A stretch of 6,254 nt of DNA from Clostridia bacterium (lineage in GTDB: Bacteria > Bacillota_A > Clostridia > Oscillospirales > Acutalibacteraceae). The notes beneath the pieces were generated by a model, which was not told the DNA's origin, did no database searches, and saw only the letters and a program-made list of their open reading frames with translations. Position numbers and translations under genes: made by a program. Where the stretch lies: positions 1-6,254 of the forward strand of contig JAFYOA010000305.1 in the NCBI GenBank assembly GCA_017547865.1. Reading direction: 5' to 3'. Below are positions 1 to 5,420 of this stretch, piece after piece; within the stretch, counting starts at the first letter, position 1; every line of letters begins with the position of its first letter.

Positions 1-324
1 ACCTACAAGAAGTTCCGCGCCGGTGAAATCAGCCGGATGCAGATCAACTTTGATGAAGACCGCCCCAGCCTTTTGCGGGCGGTGGGCGATGTGAACCATT
101 GTGTGCCGGATGTTGCCGGCAGCGATGTGCCCCTTTGCCCGGGCGATGCATTTATGCTTTGCTCCGATGGCTTTTGGGAATATCTGTACGAGGAAGAGAT
201 CCTGGTGGATTCTTTGAAAGCGGAAACCGCACAGGAGTGGATGGAACAGATGCTGCTTCGTATTATGGAGCGCGTTCGTCCCGATACGGATAACCTGACC
301 GCCATGACGATTTTTCTTCGCTGA
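1..324 (+). CDS. PP2C-family Ser/Thr protein phosphatase, C-terminal part (5' end outside window)
   Basis: The reading frame is open from base 1 and ends at TGA 322-324, giving the last 107 residues; the true start lies left of the window. PP2C phosphatases remove phosphate from Ser/Thr residues using two metal ions. The fragment shows the family's C-terminal hallmarks: the LLRAVGD strand, then GDAFMLCSDGFWEYL, whose SDG Asp is encoded at 166-168, and the closing TDNLTAM motif, whose metal-binding Asp is encoded at 289-291. The last strand (MTIFLR) ends the domain without a tail, so this is probably a stand-alone soluble cytoplasmic phosphatase. It lies 11 bases before the VWA/FHA membrane protein, whose Shine-Dalgarno site overlaps this stop codon, so the two are almost certainly one operon and probably translationally coupled. 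PP2C enzymes of this type usually oppose an STPK kinase; none is visible here. The ATG at 37 is internal, because the homology-like sequence continues upstream of it. Confidence 0.88.
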   Translation, partial: TYKKFRAGEISRMQINFDEDRPSLLRAVGDVNHCVPDVAGSDVPLCPGDAFMLCSDGFWEYLYEEEILVDSLKAETAQEWMEQMLLRIMERVRPDTDNLTAMTIFLR

Positions 325-330
325 GGAGGA
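324..330 (+). promoter_or_regulatory. Shine-Dalgarno site of the VWA/FHA gene, overlapping the PP2C stop
   Basis: AGGAGGA begins at the last base of the phosphatase TGA and is followed by a 5-base spacer to ATG 336. It fixes the start of the downstream gene and implies coupling of its translation to the end of the phosphatase gene. Confidence 0.85.
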
Positions 331-335
331 CCGGG

Positions 336-1922
336 ATGAAAAAACGTAACATTTTGCTCGGTCTTGTGCTTGTGCTGGTTTTGCTGTTCAGCATGCCGGC
401 CGGCGCTGCCACCACCGACCAGGCTATGGCCGGTTTTGTGCAGGGCGAAGAAGTGTTCGCCTGGTTTAACCTTGCCGGCAGCGATTATAAGTCGCTGGAA
501 GTGCAGTTGCAGATGGGCGACAACAAGCAGAATACCCCGGACTACACCGCCAAGTTCGTTCCGTATGCCGAAAGTGGCCTGCCGGTCCATTACTACATCC
601 TGCTGGATCGTTCTTTGACCATGCCGCCTTATACGGAAGACGTGGAAAACTTTGTGAGCAAACTGCTCACATCCACGGGGATCGATACCCGTGCCACCCT
701 GGCCAGCTTTGGCGATGCCTATGAAGTGGAGCTTTCTGCCGCGGTGGATAAAGATGCCGTGATGAAGAAACTGCAGTCCATTGAGTACGACCAGTGGGTC
801 ACCAACATGTACAAGGGTATTGATGATGCCCTGCAGGACATCTGCCGGTTCTCCCAGCGCAACCGCGGTGAACTGGTGCAGCTGATCCTGGTGACCGACG
901 GTGTGCCGGATTCCACCTACGAGGAGCCGACCTTTGACCAGGTGAAGCTTCGTATGGAACGCTCTCCCGAAGTGGTCTTCCATACCTACCAGGTGGGCAA
1001 TGCCGATGATTCTGCCCTGGAAATGGGCAACGGCCTGCATATGACCGGTGACAGCGGCGAAGCTGCCGAGGCTATTCTGAATTTTACCGATGAGCTGTAT
1101 ACTGTGGTGTACAAACCGGCCAAGGTGCCGGCAGAAGGCCGCAGCGACATGCAGTTTATTATCAAGCGCGGGCAGATGATCGAAAACGTCCTTTCTTTGG
1201 GCTATGTGCCTGTGCTGGGACACTCCGATGCGCCGGATCTCACGGTGTCTTCTGAGCCGGAAACTTCTTCCGCTCCGGAAAGCACGGTGGAAAGCGCCCC
1301 TGAAAGCAAGCCCGAGAGCACGCTGCCGGAAAGCTCCCTGCCGGAGTCTTCCGAAGCGCCTTCCTCTTTGCCGGAAACCTCCGGCGACGGTACCTCTTCC
1401 GGCGAAGAAGATACTTCTTCCGAGCCCGAAAGTTCTGCCGAAGAGGAAGCTGCCGGCTGGCTTGGTTTCCTGGCCGGCATCGATGATACCACCTGGCTGA
1501 TCATTGATATTGTGACGGTCGTGGTATTCGTTGTGATCATCGCGCTGATCCTGCTCTTTATTCTGCTGGCCCGTGCCCGCAAAAAGCGCCGCATGGCCGA
1601 AAAGATGGCTGCCTTTGTTGCCGCCGCCATTCCGCTTCGTTTGGAAGTGCTGGATGGCCGCTGCAGACGTGTGCGCAAGCCGCTGGCTGTGGCAACCGAA
1701 CTGTTCATTGGTACCGATATGAACGGCGGCATTGTGTGGGATGAACCCACCATGGCTGCCAAAAACACCCGCCTGTTTGTGCAGGATGGTGTGCTGTACA
1801 TCGAGGACCTGGATTCTCCCCAGGGCACCGCGCTGGGCGGCATGCGTATCTTCGCTCCCAACCGTCTGCGCAGCGGCGAGATCATCTCCATCGGTATGGT
1901 GCAGTTCAAACTGTATTTCTAA
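336..1922 (+). CDS. Membrane-anchored VWA-domain protein with cytoplasmic FHA-like domain
   Basis: 528 residues, type I topology. Residues 1-24 form a signal peptide (KKR, a long Leu/Val core, then AGA before likely cleavage at 24/25). An all-beta-looking segment precedes the VWA domain at about 84-260. That domain has a complete MIDAS metal site: D91-x-S93-x-T95, T156 and D188 (in TDG). Residues 303-372 are a Ser/Pro/Glu-rich low-complexity stalk. One membrane helix spans about 387-411 and is followed by RARKKRR, a stop-transfer signal placing the C-terminus inside. Residues about 435-528 fit an FHA fold (IGTD, then DLDSPQGTALGG, then SGEIISIGMVQFKLYF), but the usual phosphothreonine-contacting residues are altered. 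VWA domains bind protein ligands through a metal; FHA domains normally read phosphothreonine. Downstream of a PP2C gene, this suggests a cell-surface receptor or scaffold feeding Ser/Thr-phosphorylation signalling. The ligand is unknown. The start is supported by the Shine-Dalgarno site and signal peptide. Confidence 0.88.
   Translation: MKKRNILLGLVLVLVLLFSMPAGAATTDQAMAGFVQGEEVFAWFNLAGSDYKSLEVQLQMGDNKQNTPDYTAKFVPYAESGLPVHYYILLDRSLTMPPYTEDVENFVSKLLTSTGIDTRATLASFGDAYEVELSAAVDKDAVMKKLQSIEYDQWVTNMYKGIDDALQDICRFSQRNRGELVQLILVTDGVPDSTYEEPTFDQVKLRMERSPEVVFHTYQVGNADDSALEMGNGLHMTGDSGEAAEAILNFTDELYTVVYKPAKVPAEGRSDMQFIIKRGQMIENVLSLGYVPVLGHSDAPDLTVSSEPETSSAPESTVESAPESKPESTLPESSLPESSEAPSSLPETSGDGTSSGEEDTSSEPESSAEEEAAGWLGFLAGIDDTTWLIIDIVTVVVFVVIIALILLFILLARARKKRRMAEKMAAFVAAAIPLRLEVLDGRCRRVRKPLAVATELFIGTDMNGGIVWDEPTMAAKNTRLFVQDGVLYIEDLDSPQGTALGGMRIFAPNRLRSGEIISIGMVQFKLYF
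1242..1451 (+). repeat. Low-complexity Ser/Pro/Glu stalk coding segment inside the VWA/FHA gene
   Basis: Codes residues 303-372, dominated by loosely repeated PES-type units such as SAPEST, SAPESKPES, LPESSLPESS and SLPETSG, then acidic SSGEED/SSEPES. The DNA repeats degenerate variants of CCGGAAAGC/CCGGAGTCT. It is probably an extended linker holding the VWA domain away from the membrane, possibly through the cell wall. Such tracts often vary in length between strains. Confidence 0.7.
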
Positions 1923-1930
1923 TTGTATTG

Positions 1931-1962
1931 AAAGAGCCTGTACATCTGTACGGGCTCTTTTT
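1931..1962 (+). terminator. Intrinsic terminator of the PP2C-VWA/FHA operon
   Basis: A 13-bp stem pairs 1931-1943 with 1948-1960 (one G-U pair), closing a 4-base ATCT loop. The T-run 1958-1962 follows, nine bases after the stop codon. The 5' arm starts with AAA, which pairs with the T-run, so some activity on the minus strand is possible too. Confidence 0.9.
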
Positions 1963-1968
1963 GCATAT

Positions 1969-1998
1969 AAAAAACCCGCCTAGCGTACACTGGGCGGG
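1969..1998 (-). terminator. Intrinsic terminator of the minus-strand MFS gene
   Basis: Read on the minus strand, CCCGCC (1998-1993) pairs with GGCGGG (1980-1975), with partial extra pairing towards the loop, and is followed by six T (1974-1969). It lies 17 bases after the MFS stop. With the neighbouring plus-strand terminator it forms a convergent pair separating the two transcription units. Confidence 0.82.
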
Positions 1999-2015
1999 CA
2001 TGGTTGTTTTTGTGT

Positions 2016-3254
2016 TCAATTGTCGGCGTACTCTTTACGGAAACGCTGCCAGGGGCGGGTGGCCAGCAGGCACACCGCCGCACCGGCGATGGAGACCGCC
2101 ACCCAGGTGAGGATGGTGAAACTCCAGCCAAAATGATCGGCCAGCACGGCAAAACCATAGGTGGAAAGCGCCGCGCCTACATAGGTGCAGGAATTGAGCA
2201 AACCGGAATAGGTGGAGACCTTGCCGCTTTTTGCAAAACGTTTGGGCACCACGGTGATGAGCATGAGATTGATGCCGTGCATGCAGGCCACCACCACCGC
2301 CATCAGCAAAGCAGAGAACGCTACGGTGGTTCCCAGTGTGTTGGCAAAATACAGAGCAGCGGAACACAGGGCAGAGGCAATGAAAATCACCGCGGAGCAG
2401 AAAACCTCGTTTTTGAACAGCTTGCGGTGGAGAAGATCAAAGGCAGCAAAGCTGACCACGCTGAACAGCGCCAGCACCACCGTAACGATGATGGCATTCT
2501 CTTCCGGCAGGCGGAAGGTTTCCAGCAGGTAAGAGGGCATCCAGTTGGTCACGCCGTCCCGCAAAATACCCTGCAGAACAATGCCCAGCATGATGAGCCC
2601 GATGGGCAGGTACACAAACCCGGGCAGGGCAGCGGTTTGGGCGGCGCCGTTTTTTGCTTTGGGGGCATCCCGCAGGGGCTCGGTGAGCAGCTTGGGGTTG
2701 ACCGCCAGCCACAGGGCCAGAATACCCAACCCAACGCCGGCACACAGCAGCAGAATGACCCGCCAGTGCAGCACCTGCAAAAGCAGCGGGCACACCAGGT
2801 ACAGCACAATGGTGGCAAAGGAAGAACCCCAGGAGGCCCGCACCGCGGCATAGCCATACTCTTCATCGGTGAGGTACATGGACATGAGCCGCACCATGGG
2901 CGGCCACATCAGGGCGTGGGAAAAGCCGTTCAGGCACCACACAACGGTCATCAGGGGAATGGAATGGCAGAAAAACAGGGCGATGTTGCACAGCCCTGCC
3001 GAAGCCAACCCGGCAGAGAGCAGCAGCTGGGGACGGATTTTATCCCCAATAAAACCGCTGACGATCTGCCCGATGCCGTAGGTAACGGTGAGGCCGGTGA
3101 CCACCACCGCCAGTGCTGTTTTTTCCACCTGCATATCGCTGCATACTTTTACCAGCAGAACTGTAAAGTTGATGCGCATGATGTAGCTGGCAAAGTAAAC
3201 GATCATGCACATCCAGGCAATCCATTTTGCCCGGGGGCGAAGTTGCTGAGTCAT
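2016..3254 (-). CDS. MFS transporter, organophosphate:phosphate antiporter (GlpT/UhpT-like) type
   Basis: 412 residues, almost entirely hydrophobic, with about 12 predictable membrane helices and a cytoplasmic loop near 187-210 (NPKLLTEPLRDAPKAKNG), the usual midpoint loop of the major facilitator superfamily. Three stretches point to the OPA branch: YIMRINF at 24-30 (R27 aligns by eye with GlpT Arg45), NGFSHALMWPPMVRLM at 109-124, and LRDGVTNWMPSYL at 231-243 (R232 aligns with GlpT Arg269). In GlpT the two arginines bind the phosphate group, so a phosphorylated sugar or polyol is the natural substrate guess; the actual substrate cannot be read from the sequence. The start at 3254 is supported by GAGGT five bases upstream. 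It follows the deacetylase gene on the same strand by 54 bases, with a terminator-like hairpin and no clear promoter in the gap, so it probably depends on readthrough. Confidence 0.87.
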   Translation of the reverse strand: MTQQLRPRAKWIAWMCMIVYFASYIMRINFTVLLVKVCSDMQVEKTALAVVVTGLTVTYGIGQIVSGFIGDKIRPQLLLSAGLASAGLCNIALFFCHSIPLMTVVWCLNGFSHALMWPPMVRLMSMYLTDEEYGYAAVRASWGSSFATIVLYLVCPLLLQVLHWRVILLLCAGVGLGILALWLAVNPKLLTEPLRDAPKAKNGAAQTAALPGFVYLPIGLIMLGIVLQGILRDGVTNWMPSYLLETFRLPEENAIIVTVVLALFSVVSFAAFDLLHRKLFKNEVFCSAVIFIASALCSAALYFANTLGTTVAFSALLMAVVVACMHGINLMLITVVPKRFAKSGKVSTYSGLLNSCTYVGAALSTYGFAVLADHFGWSFTILTWVAVSIAGAAVCLLATRPWQRFRKEYADN

Positions 3255-3259
3255 AGTCT

Positions 3260-3264
3260 ACCTC
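3260..3264 (-). promoter_or_regulatory. Shine-Dalgarno site of the MFS gene
   Basis: GAGGT on the minus strand, five bases before ATG 3254 and directly after the short T-run of the upstream hairpin. It is weaker than the sites of the other genes in this window. Confidence 0.6.
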
Positions 3265-3265
3265 G

Positions 3266-3296
3266 AAAAGCACCTCCGCCGCAAAAACGACGGAGG
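3266..3296 (-). terminator. Terminator-like hairpin (possible attenuator) between deacetylase and MFS genes
   Basis: On the minus strand CCTCCGTCG (3296-3288) pairs with CGGCGGAGG (3281-3273), nine pairs with one G-T, around a 6-base T-rich loop. Then comes TG C TTTT at 3272-3266. The T-run is short, so termination may be partial. It lies 12 bases after the deacetylase stop and just before the MFS ribosome-binding site. Confidence 0.65.
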
Positions 3297-3308
3297 CAAA
3301 AGTGAATT

Positions 3309-4118
3309 TTACAGAATCACGGTCTGCCCGGCAGGAACTTTCACCGGCTGGCCGTCAGCTTTCACCCACACATCGGTGGCGGTGGGGTTGTACAGAATGT
3401 GCCCGTCGGCAGAAGTGCGCAGTTCTTTCTGGGCGTTCATATAATCGATGATCTCGATGTTGGTGGCGTACCAGGTGTTTTCGTGCCCGGCGGCGCGCTT
3501 GCAGAATTCCTCAATATCCTCCCAGCTGTTTTCGTAGTCCGGGCGGTCGAATTCAAAGCTGTGGCCCCACACATACAGCAGGCGGCCGTTTTCATAGCGC
3601 TGCGGGGTGTAGAACTCTTCCAGCCGGTCCATCATGCCCTTGCGGGAAGCGCAGGTGGGATGCCAGACGAGAGGGTCGGTGGGGAAATCGAACCGCTGGG
3701 TGCTCTTGGTGGTGCGGCTGTATTCAATGCCGCAGGCGCGGAAGAGACCGATGGTGCGTTCGTCGTAATCGCCATAGGGATAAGACATGCCGCGCACCAC
3801 GTAGCCGCACAGGCTTTCCAGGTCGCGCCGGTCTTCAATGGATTCGTAGATCACGTTTTCGGAAGAAAGCTTGGTGTTCCACTGGTGGTTCACGGTGTGG
3901 GAAGACACCTCGTGCCCCTTGTAAAGCGTAGCCACTTCTTCGCGGGAAACGCAGTTAGGTGTGCCAAGGCGGCTGGAAATAAGATGGAACGAGCCGCGGA
4001 TGCCGTATTTGTTGAAGATTTCCACCAGGCGGCGGTCATCGTGGGTGCCGTCGTCGTAGCTCATGGTGAGCACGTGCGTGGTGCCGCCGGGGTACAGTGT
4101 TTTTTCAATATGGATCAT
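3309..4118 (-). CDS. NodB-type polysaccharide deacetylase-like protein, cytoplasmic
   Basis: 269 residues. Enzymes of this fold (carbohydrate esterase family 4) remove acetyl groups from N-acetylated sugars using a metal. Visible motifs: MSYDDG with D22 and D23 (motif 1, base and metal ligand), SHTVNH with H74 and H78 (motif 2, metal ligands), SYPYGDYD at 112-119 (motif 3, lacking the usual Arg), and VWGHSFEF with H186 (motif 5). The first residues (MIHIEKTLYPGGTTHVLT) have no signal peptide or membrane helix, so it should be cytoplasmic, unlike cell-wall deacetylases. A short beta-rich tail (about 239-269, ILYNPTATDVWVKADG) follows the barrel. The start at 4118 is chosen over in-frame ATGs at 4133 and 4157 because GGGAGG sits seven bases before it and the predicted transcription start (about 4141) excludes 4157. 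Likely substrate: an acetylated oligosaccharide or sugar derivative, unproven. Confidence 0.85.
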   Translation of the reverse strand: MIHIEKTLYPGGTTHVLTMSYDDGTHDDRRLVEIFNKYGIRGSFHLISSRLGTPNCVSREEVATLYKGHEVSSHTVNHQWNTKLSSENVIYESIEDRRDLESLCGYVVRGMSYPYGDYDERTIGLFRACGIEYSRTTKSTQRFDFPTDPLVWHPTCASRKGMMDRLEEFYTPQRYENGRLLYVWGHSFEFDRPDYENSWEDIEEFCKRAAGHENTWYATNIEIIDYMNAQKELRTSADGHILYNPTATDVWVKADGQPVKVPAGQTVIL

Positions 4119-4125
4119 AAGAAAA

Positions 4126-4131
4126 CCTCCC
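4126..4131 (-). promoter_or_regulatory. Shine-Dalgarno site deciding the deacetylase start
   Basis: GGGAGG on the minus strand with a 7-base spacer to ATG 4118. The upstream in-frame ATG at 4133 overlaps this site, so it cannot use it. Confidence 0.82.
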
Positions 4132-4147
4132 ATGTTCGCTTTTCCAA

Positions 4148-4176
4148 AGCATAACACGGGAGGGCGATTGTGTCAA
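4148..4176 (-). promoter_or_regulatory. Sigma-A-type promoter of the deacetylase gene
   Basis: On the minus strand, TTGACA (4176-4171), a 17-base spacer, then TATGCT (4153-4148). The -35 is a perfect consensus and the -10 matches four of six positions. The predicted start near 4141 gives a leader of about 22 bases carrying the Shine-Dalgarno site. It lies between the lipoprotein stop (4185) and the deacetylase start, so the deacetylase can be transcribed independently of the lipoprotein. No terminator is visible after the lipoprotein. Confidence 0.8.
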
Positions 4177-4184
4177 TACGGAAT

Positions 4185-5225
4185 TTACCGCGGCAGCCAG
4201 GCGGGGGCGGCCATCCAGCGGTTCTCGTCGTAGTAAACGGGCGTTTCCGTAGTTTCTACAAAGAAATACTGCACGCGGTCGTTGTCGTACACAAGATAAA
4301 TTGTCCGCCAGGGCATCTCTATGTCATCGGCACGAAGGAATGTTTCGGAATAAAAAGCCACAGGCAGCTGGGCATCCTCCTCCAAGTGCAAATCATAATT
4401 GATCTGCAGTTCCTCCGTTGGCGTGGTAAAGCCTGTACAAATGCCGCTGAGCTGTCCCAAACGCTTGGCGCCTTTGGGAATATCCTCCGGATGGATGATG
4501 ATTCCAAAGGAATTTGGATAACCGTAATAACAGGTATTTCCGCTGCGAAGAGCGAAAGAGTTCAAATGAACGCCGGGACCGGTAAGGAACTCGTGAGAAA
4601 CGTACATGTGGAATAACGCAGTGCGCTCTGCGGGGGAAAGGCCGGCATAAGAAAGGGTGAGAGGCCAGATGATCCAGCGCCCGTCATCGTAATAGGGTGG
4701 GTAAGATGTATCGCAGGTGAATTGCTGCACGCTGCCGTATGGACTCACCACATAAAATGCCTGCATACCGTTTTTGCCCAGATAGTCATGGACTTCCATC
4801 GCTTCTCCACGGAAAAGTTTTACACCTTCTTCTTTGTTGAAGGTTGTCTGCAGATGTCGCAGAGGGGTGGTGAAAGACTCGCAGGGTTCGGACGTGAGTG
4901 TGCCGATAAATTCTGCGTTTTCCAAGTCGACATTGTATGCCGGTGCCAGGTGGCCATAGTAACAAGTGTTGCCGATGGTGATGGCTTCCCGCAGGCTCGG
5001 TTCACCATATTCGGTGTTGCCGCGAATGTAGTTGATGGATTCTTTTTCTGATTTCCACATTTCCTGGTAAGGTAAACTGCCGGTGAAGCGCCAGGTTTCT
5101 GTGCCGGGTTCCGGTTTATTTGTAGGGGTCACCGGAGTTCCTGTTTCCAAACTTTCCGCACCCGGCTGGTTGCACCCGGCGAGAAGCAGCAGGACGATGA
5201 GCAACAAAAAAGCAATGCGTTTCAT
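4185..5225 (-). CDS. Lipoprotein of unknown function with two internal repeats
   Basis: 346 residues. Residues 1-18 form a lipoprotein signal: MKRIA, a Leu/Ile/Val core, and the lipobox LAGC with C18 as the lipidated cysteine. A Pro/Thr/Glu-rich spacer (about 19-42) follows, so the protein should be anchored to the outer face of the membrane. The mature part contains two diverged copies of one unit, about 81-187 and 225-341. Matching landmarks are GNTCYYG (85 and 229), CxxFTTP (115 and 263), VQ-aromatic strand (166 and 318) and YYD-x-x-RW (178 and 331). Each copy carries two cysteines at matching positions (C88/C115, C232/C263), possible disulfides. I do not recognise the family and see no catalytic motif; a binding or surface-structural role is only a guess. 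The start is supported by AAGGAGGG six bases upstream and a near-consensus promoter. The gene precedes the deacetylase on the same strand. Confidence 0.85.
   Translation of the reverse strand: MKRIAFLLLIVLLLLAGCNQPGAESLETGTPVTPTNKPEPGTETWRFTGSLPYQEMWKSEKESINYIRGNTEYGEPSLREAITIGNTCYYGHLAPAYNVDLENAEFIGTLTSEPCESFTTPLRHLQTTFNKEEGVKLFRGEAMEVHDYLGKNGMQAFYVVSPYGSVQQFTCDTSYPPYYDDGRWIIWPLTLSYAGLSPAERTALFHMYVSHEFLTGPGVHLNSFALRSGNTCYYGYPNSFGIIIHPEDIPKGAKRLGQLSGICTGFTTPTEELQINYDLHLEEDAQLPVAFYSETFLRADDIEMPWRTIYLVYDNDRVQYFFVETTETPVYYDENRWMAAPAWLPR
4203..4553 (-). repeat. Second internal protein repeat of the lipoprotein (residues 225-341)
   Basis: Landmarks: GNTCYYG 229-235, CTGFTTP 263-269, RVQYFFVE 317-324 and PVYYDENRWM 329-338. 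They occur in the same order as in the first copy, at offsets growing from 144 to 153 residues. Confidence 0.75.
4665..4985 (-). repeat. First internal protein repeat of the lipoprotein (residues 81-187)
   Basis: Landmarks: GNTCYYG 85-91, CESFTTP 115-121, SVQQF 165-169 and PPYYDDGRWI 176-185. It is slightly shorter than the second copy and joined to it by about 37 residues (LSYAGLSPAERTALFHMYVS region). Confidence 0.75.
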
Positions 5226-5231
5226 GGTGTT

Positions 5232-5239
5232 CCCTCCTT
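5232..5239 (-). promoter_or_regulatory. Shine-Dalgarno site of the lipoprotein gene
   Basis: AAGGAGGG on the minus strand, six bases before ATG 5225. It is a strong match to the 16S rRNA tail and confirms the start. Confidence 0.85.
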
Positions 5240-5248
5240 TTCAATTTC

Positions 5249-5278
5249 ATTATAAAAACGGGAGAGGGGAGAAGTCAA
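5249..5278 (-). promoter_or_regulatory. Sigma-A-type promoter of the lipoprotein gene
   Basis: On the minus strand, TTGACT (5278-5273), an 18-base spacer rich in C/T, then a perfect TATAAT (5254-5249). The predicted start near 5242 leaves a leader of about 17 bases holding the Shine-Dalgarno site. Confidence 0.8.
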
Positions 5279-5281
5279 GCG

Positions 5282-5335
5282 GCAGCGGAAAATCTGCGGG
5301 AAAAGCAGCGGAATTTTTTCGGATTGCGCGGAAAA
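5282..5335. repeat. Cluster of GCGGAAAA-like repeats between the divergent promoters
   Basis: Four same-orientation copies: GCGGAAAA at 5285, GCGGGAAAA at 5296, GCGGAATT at 5308 and GCGGAAAA at 5328. Two are embedded in an exact 9-base repeat GCAGCGGAA (5282-5290 and 5305-5313). Start-to-start spacings are 11, 12 and 20 bases, close to one, one and two helical turns. Placed between the two -35 boxes, they could be regulator sites, or phased A-tracts that bend the DNA. Function is inferred only. Confidence 0.45.
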
Positions 5336-5346
5336 TGAAATTTCAC

Positions 5347-5375
5347 TTGCGATTTTTCCCCAAGGGTGGTAGTAT
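5347..5375 (+). promoter_or_regulatory. Probable promoter of the isomerase gene (extended -10)
   Basis: TTGCGA (5347-5352), a 17-base spacer, then TAGTAT (5370-5375), with TG at 5367-5368 in the extended -10 position. The 8-base palindrome GAAATTTC (5337-5344) lies just upstream. The predicted start near 5382 gives a leader of about 39 bases. Confidence 0.6.
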
Positions 5376-5420
5376 GTTCTTAGAATATTTTTGCATTACT
5401 GCAGAGGAGTGTATTCAACT

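Noticed and set aside
3..1223. Long minus-strand open frame (406 codons) opposite the phosphatase and VWA genes
   Set aside because: It is antisense to two convincing genes, rich in His/Gln/Gly, has no recognisable domain, and is a by-product of GC-rich codon use on the other strand.
2004..3305. Long plus-strand open frame (433 codons) opposite the MFS gene
   Set aside because: The composition (very His/Gln/Gly rich, many charged residues) is that of an antisense shadow. The minus-strand frame gives a clear 12-helix transporter.
3399..4154. Plus-strand open frame (251 codons) opposite the deacetylase
   Set aside because: It is antisense to a gene with all NodB motifs, a promoter and a ribosome site.
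4119..4157. Thirteen-residue N-terminal extension of the deacetylase (start at 4157 or 4133)
   Set aside because: The ATG at 4157 lies upstream of the predicted transcription start, and the ATG at 4133 overlaps the Shine-Dalgarno site that serves 4118. The extra residues add no signal peptide.
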